Assembly: GCA_023432005.1 (NCBI GenBank)
Contig: JAEYVF010000105.1
Coordinates: 1 to 34,914, forward strand
Direction of reading: 5' to 3'
Source: Actinomycetes bacterium
Lineage (GTDB): Bacteria > Actinomycetota > Actinomycetes > Actinomycetales > Microbacteriaceae
Length of the DNA: 34,914 bases
Shown: piece by piece, positions 7,577-17,845 of the stretch
How the letters are laid out: every line of letters begins with the position of its first letter
Position numbering within the stretch: position 1 is the stretch's first letter
Notes under the pieces: model-generated
What the model saw: the letters and a program-made list of their open reading frames with translations, nothing else
Told to the model about the DNA's origin: nothing
Database searches by the model: none
Made by a program: the position numbers and the translations under genes

Positions 7577-8596
7577 GTGACACCCGACGAGACCCCGATA
7601 CCGCCGGATGATGCGGGGAGCGACGTCCCCGTCGACGATGGGCGCGATCCGTCGCTCGCCGCACAGCGGTGCGTGAACTGCGGATCGACCCAGCTCACCC
7701 AGGACACCGACGGCGTCTGGCATTGCGACTTCTGCCGGTCGACCTTCCGGGCCGACGACCCCGCCATGATCGTCGTCGACTCCCCCGAGGTGCGTCAGGC
7801 GAACGACAACGTCGTCGACACCGCCGACATGCTCACCTACGACCAGCAGCAGGCGGTCGGCGCCCACCTCCGCGGGCTCGGCAAGAAGCACGACGTCGTC
7901 GTCGTGGTCGAGACCGTCAACACGATCACGCAGAACGTCGAGTACTACGCCCGCAAGCGCGCCCACGAGCTGGGCGTCGGCGATGCCGCGAAGGACAACG
8001 GCCTGTACATCCTGCTCGTGAGGCAGCCGCGCCGCGTTCAGGTGCAGGCGGGCAACGGTGTCTCGACCTATCTCAACGCAGACGACATCAACGCGGTCGT
8101 CTCCGCGAAGATGGTGCCGAGGTTCAAGGCCGGCGACCTCGTGTCCGGGCTCATCGAGGGTGCCGACGCGCTCGTCGAGAGCTACCTCGACAACAAGGCG
8201 ATGAACCGCGTGCGCACGAGCTCGCGGGCGTCTGGTCCCTCCGCGGCGGCCGGGCTCGCATCCGTGTCCCCCAGCGCGGGATCGAAGCGCTTCAACGAGG
8301 GCCGCTGGCGCTCGAAGTACTCCAACCCGAGCTCGAGCGACGGCGGCAGCAGCGGGTCGTGGATGCGGTACATCCCGTTCGTCATCCTCGTGATCGTGCT
8401 GATCTGGCTGCTCGCGACCGGCAACCTCGGAAACGGAGGCGGCGGCGGGGGCGGCGGCTACGACGGCGGCTCCGACTCGGGGTGGGATTCCGGGGGCGGC
8501 TGGGACTCGGGCGGCGGCGGCTGGGACTCGGGCGGCGGCAGCGACTACGGCGGGGGCGGATTCGACTCCGGTTCGGGCGGCGGCTCCGACTGGTGA
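7577..8596 (+). CDS. TPM-domain membrane protein with N-terminal zinc ribbon and Gly-rich tail
   Basis: Protein of 339 residues. An acidic start is followed by a zinc ribbon (C32, C35, C50, C53), then a TPM fold (about 75-205: VVDTADMLTYDQQQAVGAHL, DNGLYILLV, VQVQAGNGV and the helical end LVSGLIEGADALVESYL). A linker leads to one membrane segment (about 263-284, YIPFVILVIVLIWLLAT) and a tail of about 50 residues made of Gly, Ser, Asp and Trp (WDSGGG repeats). TPM proteins include the photosystem II repair factor TLP18.3 and bacterial proteins whose TPM domain is usually exported behind a signal peptide. Here no signal peptide is present and the zinc ribbon comes first, so the TPM domain is probably cytoplasmic. 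Function is unknown. Confidence 0.9.
   Translation: MTPDETPIPPDDAGSDVPVDDGRDPSLAAQRCVNCGSTQLTQDTDGVWHCDFCRSTFRADDPAMIVVDSPEVRQANDNVVDTADMLTYDQQQAVGAHLRGLGKKHDVVVVVETVNTITQNVEYYARKRAHELGVGDAAKDNGLYILLVRQPRRVQVQAGNGVSTYLNADDINAVVSAKMVPRFKAGDLVSGLIEGADALVESYLDNKAMNRVRTSSRASGPSAAAGLASVSPSAGSKRFNEGRWRSKYSNPSSSDGGSSGSWMRYIPFVILVIVLIWLLATGNLGNGGGGGGGGYDGGSDSGWDSGGGWDSGGGGWDSGGGSDYGGGGFDSGSGGGSDW
8446..8593 (+). repeat. Coding repeat: Gly/Ser/Asp/Trp-rich tail
   Basis: Imperfect repeats of about 18-27 nt built on GGCGGCGGCTGGGACTCG encode the C-terminal GGGWDSGGG-type tail of the TPM protein. Such tracts often vary in length between strains. Confidence 0.7.
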
Positions 8597-8624
8597 ACCA
8601 CGCCCCCGCGCAGGGGCTCGCGGG

Positions 8625-9347
8625 CTAGATCCAGGTGAACGGCACGAGCGCCGTGATCACGGCGGCGCCCGCGAAGATCGCGACGCCGACGGCGATGAGC
8701 ACGAGCTTGGTGCGCACGCGGCGCACGACCGCGGCGACGCCGAGGAGGAACAGCGTGATCGCCATGAGCGTCGCGCTGAGCGTGAGCCGGTCGCCGTGGC
8801 CGTTGTACACGTTGCCCTGGGCGATGATCGCCTCGCTCTTGTCGTCGGTCTCCGCCCACGGCCCGTAGAGGGCCTGCTGGTAGTCCTCGTCGTCGAGGGG
8901 GCTCGTGTAGTTCCCGGGGTCGGCGGCGTTGGCCTCCTCGGCGCGCTGGATGGCGGCGTCGAGGTCCTCGGAGACGTTCATGAAGTAGATCGCGTCGTAG
9001 GTCTCCTGCGCCGTCGCGGCGGTCGCCGGGTCGGAGCTCTCGGCGGCGATGCCGAGCTCCATGAGGCGGGAGAGCGTCTGCGCGTCCTGGATGTACTGCT
9101 GGTTCGCCTCGAGGTAGAGCGACTCGGCCTCGGTCTGCGCGTTCTGCCCCTCGCTGTAGGAGGCGGCCTGCATGCCGTCGTAGAGCGCAGACTGGAACGA
9201 GGCGTACGCGGTGGCGACCGAGACGACGCCGAGGAGGATGACGATCCAGAGCTCGAGGACCAGCCGGCGGCGGTCCTCGGGGCCCTCGGTCTGGGGCTCG
9301 GCGGCGGTGTCGGGCGTCACGTCAGGAGTTTCGGGAGAGGTGGTCAC
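8625..9347 (-). CDS. Membrane protein of unknown function, three predicted membrane segments
   Basis: Protein of 240 residues. The N-terminus is acidic and Pro/Thr-rich, followed by membrane segment 1 (about 31-50). A largely helical, Glu/Ala/Gln-rich soluble domain follows (about 55-180, for example EGQNAQTEAESLYLEANQQYIQDAQTL). Two more membrane segments lie at about 189-208 and 215-235. The pattern of one segment, a long helical domain and two segments suggests a sensor-like or scaffold protein, but no family is recognised with confidence. The GTG start lies 6 nt after TAGCGT on the minus strand, again without a ribosome site. It converges on the TPM gene with 28 nt between the stops. Confidence 0.83.
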   Translation of the reverse strand: MTTSPETPDVTPDTAAEPQTEGPEDRRRLVLELWIVILLGVVSVATAYASFQSALYDGMQAASYSEGQNAQTEAESLYLEANQQYIQDAQTLSRLMELGIAAESSDPATAATAQETYDAIYFMNVSEDLDAAIQRAEEANAADPGNYTSPLDDEDYQQALYGPWAETDDKSEAIIAQGNVYNGHGDRLTLSATLMAITLFLLGVAAVVRRVRTKLVLIAVGVAIFAGAAVITALVPFTWI

Positions 9348-9353
9348 GGCGTC

Positions 9354-9359
9354 ACGCTA
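9354..9359 (-). promoter_or_regulatory. -10 element of a probable leaderless promoter
   Basis: Minus-strand TAGCGT is followed by 6 nt and the GTG start at 9347 of the membrane-protein gene. Confidence 0.55.
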
Positions 9360-9443
9360 TCGGCGCCACGAGGGTGCATCGCGCCATCCAGCGTCCCCAA
9401 TTGCGGGGAGGACCGGGCGTGCGGGCGGTGGGAGTGGAGAGAG

Positions 9444-9516
9444 TGGAGCCTAGGGGAATCGAACCCCTGACCTCCTGCTTGCAAAGCAGGCGCTCTACCA
9501 ATTGAGCTAAGGCCCC
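9444..9516 (-). tRNA. tRNA-Ala (anticodon TGC)
   Basis: A full cloverleaf of 73 nt reads on the minus strand. The acceptor stem is GGGGCCT with AGGCTCC plus discriminator A. The D arm contains AGCTCAATTGGTAGAGC, the anticodon TGC lies at 9481-9483, and the T arm has GTTCGATTC. The 3' CCA is not encoded. It lies, like the tRNA-Ile, just outside gyrA, an arrangement shared by many actinobacteria. Confidence 0.97.
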
Positions 9517-9615
9517 GTGACCGTGAAAGCTTACCCGGTCGCGCCGCCGACGTGGATCGCGCGGCCATCGGCGGCGACCGTCGGGTAGACATGAGGGGAG
9601 AGACTGGGAGGCGTG

Positions 9616-10563
9616 ATGGCACGGTTCGTTCAGTACGGCGAGTTCGGCGGTCCGGAGGTGCTCGAGGTCGTCGAGGGCCCCGCGCCCGTCGCGAGCGAGG
9701 GCGCGGTCGTCGTCGAGACGCGCGCGGTCGGTGTGAACCCGATCGACGGCAAGCTGCGCTCCGGGAAGCGCGCGAGCGGCCCGATCACGACCCCGCGGGT
9801 GCCGGGGTCGGATGCGTCGGGGGTCGTGGTGGCCGTCGGCGAGGGCGTCGAGGGCTGGGCGATCGGAGACGAGGTCGTCGTCACCTCGGCCCGGGGCAGT
9901 TACGCGACGCACGCTGTGGTTCCCGTCGCCGGTCTCACGCGCAAGCCCCCGGCGCTCGGCTGGGCGCAAGGCGCCGGCCTCGGTGTGCCCGCCGGCACGG
10001 CCTACCAGGCGCTCCGCTCGCTCGGCGTCGAGGCGGGGATGACGGTTCTCGTCCACGCCGCATCCGGCTCGGTCGGCCAGGCCGCCGTGCAGTTCGCCCG
10101 CGAGCTCGGCGCGCGCGTCATCGGCACGGCGAGTCCGGCGAACCACGACCGGCTGCGCCAGCTCGGCGCGATCCCGGTCGCCTACGGCGAGGGGCTCGCG
10201 GAGCGGGTGCGTGCGATCGCGCCCGAGGGCGTGGACCGCGCGCTCGACGCCGCGGGAACCGACGAGGCGATCGAGGCGTCGCTCGAGCTCACGGCCGATC
10301 CCGCGCACGTCGGCACGATCGTGCGGGGCGCGGACGCGCCGCGCTGGGGCATCCACGCGTGGTCGGGCGGCAGCGCGATCCCGCTCACCGACGAGCAGAA
10401 GGCATGGCGCCGGGAGGGTGTGGGCCTCGCGGCCGAGCGCGCGGCATCCGGAATCTTCGACGTGGAGATCGCGCGCACGCTGCCGCTCGCGGATGCGGCG
10501 GAGGCGCAGCGGATGCTCGAGGACGGCACGGCGCCCCGCGGCAAGATCATCCTGCTGCCGTAG
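9616..10563 (+). CDS. Zinc-independent quinone oxidoreductase-like dehydrogenase (MDR superfamily)
   Basis: NADPH-dependent medium-chain oxidoreductase, 315 residues. The N-terminal GroES-like part has VEVRAVGVNPIDGKLRSG-type sequence and PGSDASGVVVAVGEGV. The zinc-binding cysteines of alcohol dehydrogenases are missing, as in the QOR branch. The cofactor fold begins at about 143 (VLVHAASGSVGQAAVQFARELGARVIGT). The ATG at 9616 was preferred to the GTG at 9613 because GGGAGG at 9605-9610 is then 5 nt away rather than 2. The substrate cannot be told from sequence. It stands alone between two tRNA genes and is not part of the origin core, so it may be an accessory gene. Confidence 0.92.
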   Translation: MARFVQYGEFGGPEVLEVVEGPAPVASEGAVVVETRAVGVNPIDGKLRSGKRASGPITTPRVPGSDASGVVVAVGEGVEGWAIGDEVVVTSARGSYATHAVVPVAGLTRKPPALGWAQGAGLGVPAGTAYQALRSLGVEAGMTVLVHAASGSVGQAAVQFARELGARVIGTASPANHDRLRQLGAIPVAYGEGLAERVRAIAPEGVDRALDAAGTDEAIEASLELTADPAHVGTIVRGADAPRWGIHAWSGGSAIPLTDEQKAWRREGVGLAAERAASGIFDVEIARTLPLADAAEAQRMLEDGTAPRGKIILLP

Positions 10564-10792
10564 GGGGCGCGGCTGGGCTGGCTTCGATACGCGCCTGCGG
10601 CGCTACTCAACCAGCGGGTGAGGCGGCGGCGCTCCCGAGACGCGTCGGTTGCGCAGGCGCTCCTCGACCGCCTAGGTGGGGGACGGCCGTCGCCATACGC
10701 GCGGGTATCCGCACTCGCGAAGCGGCGCGACCGCGCTCGCGCCGCGGGAGCGGCGGGCGCCGCGGATTATCGCGGCGCAAAGAAACACAGGG
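10564..10792. other. Gene-free stretch with one palindromic repeat
   Basis: This 229-nt gap between a + strand gene and the minus-strand tRNA-Ile holds the dispersed repeat at 10579-10613. A short AT-rich run (ATTATCGCGGCGCAAAGAAAC) borders the tRNA. No reading frame is convincing. Confidence 0.5.
10579..10613 (+). repeat. Dispersed palindromic repeat, type A copy 1
   Basis: The left arm TGGCTTCGATACG and right arm CTACTCAACCA flank a hairpin core GCGCC-tgc-GGCGC. It is 35 bp long and matches the copy at 13987-14021 (opposite strand) at nearly every base. It lies in a convergent gap. Confidence 0.85.
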
Positions 10793-10866
10793 TGGGGCTA
10801 CCAGGACTTGAACCTGGGACCTCTTCGTTATCAGCGAAGCGCTCTAACCGCCTGAGCTATAGCCCC
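10793..10866 (-). tRNA. tRNA-Ile (anticodon GAT)
   Basis: A cloverleaf of 74 nt reads on the minus strand. The acceptor stem is GGGGCTA with TAGCCCC plus discriminator A. The D arm contains AGCTCAGGCGGTTAGAGC, the anticodon GAT lies at 10830-10832, and the T arm has GTTCAAGTC. The 3' CCA is not encoded. It lies 70 nt after the DUF3566 stop, in the same direction. Confidence 0.97.
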
Positions 10867-10936
10867 GAGAGGATCCGTTCCCCGTGGAACGGCCTCGCCT
10901 ACAGTACCCCACGCATCGACGCGGGGCAAAAGCGGG

Positions 10937-11340
10937 TCAGCTGTTCTGGAAGCCGACGAGGATGCCGCCCGTGAAGCGCACGCTCAGGTTGTAGAGCAGT
11001 GCGCCGATCGCGCCGAGCACCGTCCCGCTGACGGTGTTGAGCACGGCGACCACGAAGGAGAACAGCACGACCTGACCGAGGCCGAACGAGTCGGTCACGG
11101 AGAAGTTGTCATTGCCGAGGATCTCGCGCAGCAGGTCGTTGAGGGCGCCGAAGATGCCGGTGGAGTTCAGCACGATCCACACGAGGACGGCGGCCACGAT
11201 GAGCACGATGCCGAGGCAGAGCCAGATGAGGAAGCTGAACTTCACGACCGACCAGAAGTCGATGTAGACCAGCTTGAGGCGCACCTGCTTGGCGCTTGCG
11301 CTGCGGTGCTCCTTGCGCTGGAGCTTCTCGGCGACGCTTG

Positions 11341-11344
<4 letters not shown>
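10937..11344 (-). CDS. DUF3566 transmembrane protein
   Basis: Protein of 135 residues found directly after gyrA in actinobacteria (mycobacterial counterpart Rv0007). A basic N-terminus (about 1-25) leads to KLVYIDFWSVVKFSFLIWLCLGIVLIVAAVLVWIVL, a long membrane region at about 24-60. A soluble loop (about 62-90) precedes a second membrane region (about 90-118, VVLFSFVVAVLNTVSGTVLGAIGALLYN). The conserved VxxxDFWSVxK motif before the first segment is present. Its ATG overlaps the gyrA stop in ATGA, so it is co-translated with gyrase. The molecular role is unknown. Confidence 0.93.
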
Positions 11345-13965
<2,621 letters not shown>

Positions 13966-13986
13966 GAGCTTCTTTCGCTAGTCCGC

Positions 13987-14021
13987 TGGTTGAGTAGCGC
14001 CGAAGGCGCGTGTCGAAACCA
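13987..14021 (-). repeat. Dispersed palindromic repeat, type A copy 2, between gyrB and gyrA
   Basis: On the minus strand it begins TGGTTTCGACACG, has the core GCGCC-ttc-GGCGC and ends CTACTCAACCA. The 35 bp lie wholly inside the 62-nt gyrB-gyrA gap, beginning 6 nt after the gyrB stop, so the repeat would be transcribed within the operon. Confidence 0.88.
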
Positions 14022-14027
14022 GCCCCG

Positions 14028-16019
14028 CTAAATATCCAGGAACCGGACGTCCTTGGCATTGGTCTGGATGAAGTGGCGCCGCGCCTCGACGTCGTCGCCC
14101 ATGAGGGTGGCGAAGATGCTGTCGGCCACGGCCGCGTCGTCGAGGGTCACCTGACGGAGCGTGCGGGTCTCGGGGTTCATCGTCGTGTCCCACAGCTCCT
14201 GGTGGTTCATCTCACCGAGGCCCTTGTAGCGCTGCACGCCGTTCTCCTTCTGGAGGCGCTTGCCGGAGGCGAGACCCGCCTCGAGCACGGCGTCGCGCTC
14301 GCGGTCGGAGTACACGTACTCGTGGTCGGAGTTCGTCCACTTGATGCGGTACAGCGGCGGCTGCGCGAGGTACACGTAGCCCATCTCGATGAGGGGGCGC
14401 ATGTAGCGGAAGAGCAGCGTCAGCAGGAGCGTCGTGATGTGCTGGCCGTCGACGTCGGCATCCGCCATCAGCACGATCTTGTGATACCGCGCCTTCTCGC
14501 CGTCGAAGTCCTCACCGATGCCCGTGCCGAAGGCCGTGATCATCGCCTGGATCTCCGCGTTGCCGAGTGCGCGGTCGAGGCGCGCCTTCTCGACGTTGAG
14601 GATCTTGCCGCGCAGCGGCAGGATCGCCTGCGTCTCGGGGTTGCGCCCCGTCTTCGCGGAGCCGCCGGCCGAGTCGCCCTCCACGAGGAAGATCTCGGAG
14701 ACCGTCGGGTCCTTGCTCGAGCAATCGCTCAGCTTGCCCGGCATGCCGCCGCCCTCGAGCAGGCCCTTGCGCCGGGTCTGCTCACGCGCCTTGCGCGCGG
14801 CGAGCCGAGCCGTGGCCGCCTGGATCGACTTGCGGATGACATCCCGCGCGAGGTTCGGGTTGCGGTCGAACCAGTCGCCGAGCTGCTCGCCGACGACGCG
14901 CTGCACGAACGACTTCGCCTCGGTGTTGCCGAGCTTCGTCTTGGTCTGGCCCTCGAACTGCGGCTCGGAGAGCTTCACCGAGATGACAGCCGTGAGCCCC
15001 TCGCGCACGTCGTCGCCGGAGAGGTTCTCGTCCTTCTCCTTGAGCAGACCCTTCTCGCGGGCGTAGCGGTTGACGAGGGTCGTGAGCGCCGCGCGGAAGC
15101 CCTCCTCGTGGGTGCCGCCCTCGTGGGTGTTGATCGTGTTCGCGTAGGTGTGCACGCTCTCCGAGTACGCCGTCGTCCACTGCATCGCGATCTCGAGCGA
15201 GATGCGCTTCTCGACGGTGTCGCCGCCGCCGGTGACCTCCTCGGCCGCGAAGTCGATGATCTCCGGGTGGATGACGTCGGCCTTCTTCGTGCTGTTGAGG
15301 TACTCGACGTAGTCGGCGAGGCCGCGCTCGTAGAGGAACACCTCGGAGCGGTGGGCGCCCTCCTCGTCGACCTCGCGCTCGTCGGTGATCTCGATGCGCA
15401 GGCCCTTGTTGAGGAACGCCATCTGCTGGAAGCGCGTGCGCAGCGTCTCGTAGTCGAAGACCACGGTCTCGAAGATGTCGTCGTTCGGCCAGAAGGTGAT
15501 GGTGGTTCCCGTGGCGTCCGCCTTCGCGCCCTTCGCGAGCGGCGCATCCGGCACCCCGTCGTGGAACGACATCGTCCAGTGGAAGCCCTCACGCTGCACG
15601 TCGACCTCGAGCCGGTGCGAGAGCGCGTTGACGACGGAGCTGCCGACCCCGTGGAGGCCACCCGAGACGGCGTAGCCGCCGCCGCCGAACTTGCCGCCGG
15701 CGTGCAGGATCGTGAGCACGACCTCGACCGTCGACTTCTTCTCGACGGGGTGCTCGGCGACCGGGATGCCGCGGCCGTTGTCCACGACGCGCACCGCGCC
15801 GTCGGGGAGGATCGTGACGACGATGTTGTCGCAGTACCCCGCGAGGGCCTCGTCGACGGAGTTGTCGACGATCTCGTAGACGAGGTGGTGCAGGCCGCGC
15901 GGACCGGTCGACCCGATGTACATGCCGGGTCGTTTGCGGACCGCTTCGAGACCCTCGAGAACCTGGATGGCTTCGGCGCCGTAATTATCCGACGCGGGAC
16001 GCGAAGAGGGGGCGTTCAT
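14028..16019 (-). CDS. gyrB: DNA gyrase subunit B
   Basis: ATPase subunit of gyrase, 663 residues. The GHKL ATP site shows YEIVDNSVDEA (about 48-58), VVDNGRGIPV and GGLHGVGSSVVNALS. The transducer and TOPRIM regions follow, with LVEGDSAGGSA, PLRGKILNVE and the metal-binding MADADVDGQHI. The C-terminus has the conserved QRYKGLGEMN. An AGGAG ribosome site lies 11 nt before the ATG at 16019. A TAGGAT -10 hexamer is further upstream (16085-16090). dciA and recF lie upstream in the same direction, 148 nt away. Confidence 0.99.
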   Translation of the reverse strand: MNAPSSRPASDNYGAEAIQVLEGLEAVRKRPGMYIGSTGPRGLHHLVYEIVDNSVDEALAGYCDNIVVTILPDGAVRVVDNGRGIPVAEHPVEKKSTVEVVLTILHAGGKFGGGGYAVSGGLHGVGSSVVNALSHRLEVDVQREGFHWTMSFHDGVPDAPLAKGAKADATGTTITFWPNDDIFETVVFDYETLRTRFQQMAFLNKGLRIEITDEREVDEEGAHRSEVFLYERGLADYVEYLNSTKKADVIHPEIIDFAAEEVTGGGDTVEKRISLEIAMQWTTAYSESVHTYANTINTHEGGTHEEGFRAALTTLVNRYAREKGLLKEKDENLSGDDVREGLTAVISVKLSEPQFEGQTKTKLGNTEAKSFVQRVVGEQLGDWFDRNPNLARDVIRKSIQAATARLAARKAREQTRRKGLLEGGGMPGKLSDCSSKDPTVSEIFLVEGDSAGGSAKTGRNPETQAILPLRGKILNVEKARLDRALGNAEIQAMITAFGTGIGEDFDGEKARYHKIVLMADADVDGQHITTLLLTLLFRYMRPLIEMGYVYLAQPPLYRIKWTNSDHEYVYSDRERDAVLEAGLASGKRLQKENGVQRYKGLGEMNHQELWDTTMNPETRTLRQVTLDDAAVADSIFATLMGDDVEARRHFIQTNAKDVRFLDI

Positions 16020-16084
16020 GTAGGGCGGGGCTCCTGACGGTCGGTCCGCGATAGCCTGGGAACCGGGCCGGACGGACGTAGTCG

Positions 16085-16090
16085 ATCCTA
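16085..16090 (-). promoter_or_regulatory. Candidate -10 element of a gyrB promoter
   Basis: Minus-strand TAGGAT fits TANNNT and lies in the 148-nt dciA-gyrB gap, giving a leader of about 60 nt with a ribosome site. A convincing -35 is not seen. Confidence 0.4.
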
Positions 16091-16167
16091 CCTCAGCGGG
16101 CCTCTCGAAACCGGCGGAATCGCCCCTCTGAGCGCCTTTTCCGCCCCGGTCGACCTCTTTTGCCGTC

Positions 16168-16668
16168 TCAGCCGTAAGTATCGCGCGGGCCCCGCCCTGG
16201 AATCGCGCGTGGGCCGCGTTTCCACGAGGGGGCGTCCGGTCCGAGGAAGCGGATGGATTCGATACCCGCTGCGGGGTGCCTCTCCGCGATGCGCGCGAGC
16301 ACCGTCGTCCGCATCGCCCGAAGCTGCTGAGCCCACGCCGTCGAATCGCATCGAACGGTCAGCAGACCCTCCTCGACCGACACGGGTTCGGCGTGCGCCG
16401 CGACGTCGTCGCCGACGAGCGCGGGCCACGCCACGAGCAGCTCCGACTTCGCGAGCGGCGACTCCCACCCCATCGCCGAGGTGAGCGAGTCGAGCACGGC
16501 GTCGAGCCCGCGCGGATCCCGACCCGTGCCGTAGGGCACCGTCGTCTCCTCGCGCCCCGCGCGTCCGCGACGGCGCGCATCGGGCGAGCGTGCCTCCGGG
16601 TCGCCGAACACCCTCCGCACGCGGCGGTAGACCGCGACGTGCTCCGGCTCACGCGCTCCGTCGTTCAC
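16168..16668 (-). CDS. dciA: DciA-family (DUF721) helicase-loading factor
   Basis: Protein of 166 residues. DciA loads the replicative helicase DnaB in bacteria that lack DnaC/DnaI-type loaders. The DUF721 core is in the second half: LDSLTSAMGWESPLAKSELLVAWPALVGDDVAAHAEPVSVEEGLLTVRCDSTAWAQQL (about 55-110), with the family's W...VG...H..P pattern and the STAWAQQLR block. The N-terminal 50 residues are charged and probably disordered, as is the Gly/Pro/Arg-rich tail. The GTG start at 16668 overlaps the recF stop in GTGA. Position between recF and gyrB is the standard actinobacterial one (mycobacterial Rv0004). Confidence 0.93.
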   Translation of the reverse strand: MNDGAREPEHVAVYRRVRRVFGDPEARSPDARRRGRAGREETTVPYGTGRDPRGLDAVLDSLTSAMGWESPLAKSELLVAWPALVGDDVAAHAEPVSVEEGLLTVRCDSTAWAQQLRAMRTTVLARIAERHPAAGIESIRFLGPDAPSWKRGPRAIPGRGPRDTYG

Positions 16669-17840
16669 GACGACCCCTCCTCGGCCTCGATCACTCGGCC
16701 CGCGCGGATGCGGACGGTTCTCGATGCGAGCGCCGCCGGCACATCCGACTCGACGGCGGCCGTGATGAGCACCTGCTCGTAGCCGCCCACGGCATCCGCC
16801 AGCCTCCGTCGCCGCGATTCGTCGAGCTCGGCGAAGACGTCGTCGAGGATCAGCACCGGATCTCCCACGGGGGAGTCGGCGCGCAGCAGCGCTCCGGAGG
16901 CCAGGCGCAGCGCGAGCGCGAACGACCACGACTCACCGTGGCTCGCGTAGCCGCGCGCAGGCAGGCCGTTCAGCCGCAGCAGCAGATCGTCGCGATGCGG
17001 CCCTGCGAGCGTGAGCCCTCGATCGAGCTCCGCGCGGCGGTTGCGCGCGAGCGCCGCCGTGAACGCGGATGCCGCCTCGGCCGCGTCGATCTCGGTGCGC
17101 ACCGTCTGCTCGCTCACCTCGGTCTCCTCGTCCGGCGCAGCACCGAGGATCGAGAGCTCGCTCGCGAGCTCGGCCTCGTGCACCTCTCCGGCGATCGCCG
17201 CGTAGGCCTCGCTCACGAACGGACGCAATGCCGAGACCAGCCGGCCACGGGCCTCGATGATCTCGGAGCCGAGGTCGACGAGTCGCTCGTCCCACACGTC
17301 GAGCGTCGACAGCTGCGACGCGGCCACCCGTGCCGCGCGGGCCGACTTCAGCAGGGTGTTGCGCTGCTTGAGCACGCGGTCGTAGTCCGAGAGCACGCCC
17401 GCCATCCTCGGGGTGAGCTGCACGAGCAGCTGATCGAGGAAGCGACGACGACCCGACGGCTCGCCCCGCACGAGAGCGAGATCCTCGGGCGCGAAGAGCA
17501 CGGCGTGCACATGCCGGGGAAGATCCCGCGGCTTCGCGGGCGCGCGGTTCACCTGCGCGCGGTTCGCGCCCTGCCGGTTGAGCTGCAGCTCGACGAGGAG
17601 CTGTCGGCCGGCGTGCTCGAGGCGCGCGCGCACGATCGCCGCATCCGCGCCCTGCCGGATGAGGGCCTGATCCGTCGAGACCCGGTGGGATCCGAGCGTC
17701 GCGAGGTAGTTGATCGACTCGACGAGGTTGGTCTTGCCCTGGCCGTTGCTGCCCACCACGAGGTTGGGCCCCGGGGCGAGCGCGATCGACGCCGAGGAGT
17801 AGTTGCGGAAATCGGCGAGCTCGAGATGCGAGACGAACAC
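16665..17840 (-). CDS. recF: DNA replication and repair protein RecF
   Basis: SMC-like ATPase of 391 residues that binds single-strand gaps at stalled forks and helps RecR/RecO load RecA. Walker A is GSNGQGKTN (30-38). The C-terminal ABC signature region, with SGALLRADSPVGDPVLILDDVFAELD near 310-340, holds Walker B and the D-loop. The start is the GTG at 17840, giving VFVSHLELADFRNY, the usual RecF N-terminus; no earlier start fits. AAGG lies 10 nt upstream, a weak site. The gnd stop is 5 nt upstream, so the genes are probably co-transcribed. Confidence 0.98.
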   Translation of the reverse strand: MFVSHLELADFRNYSSASIALAPGPNLVVGSNGQGKTNLVESINYLATLGSHRVSTDQALIRQGADAAIVRARLEHAGRQLLVELQLNRQGANRAQVNRAPAKPRDLPRHVHAVLFAPEDLALVRGEPSGRRRFLDQLLVQLTPRMAGVLSDYDRVLKQRNTLLKSARAARVAASQLSTLDVWDERLVDLGSEIIEARGRLVSALRPFVSEAYAAIAGEVHEAELASELSILGAAPDEETEVSEQTVRTEIDAAEAASAFTAALARNRRAELDRGLTLAGPHRDDLLLRLNGLPARGYASHGESWSFALALRLASGALLRADSPVGDPVLILDDVFAELDESRRRRLADAVGGYEQVLITAAVESDVPAALASRTVRIRAGRVIEAEEGSS

Positions 17841-17845
17841 GCCCG

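Noticed and set aside
8597..8624. Terminator between the TPM gene and the converging membrane-protein gene
   Set aside because: CCCC and GGGG runs can pair, but the stem is short, irregular and lacks a T run.
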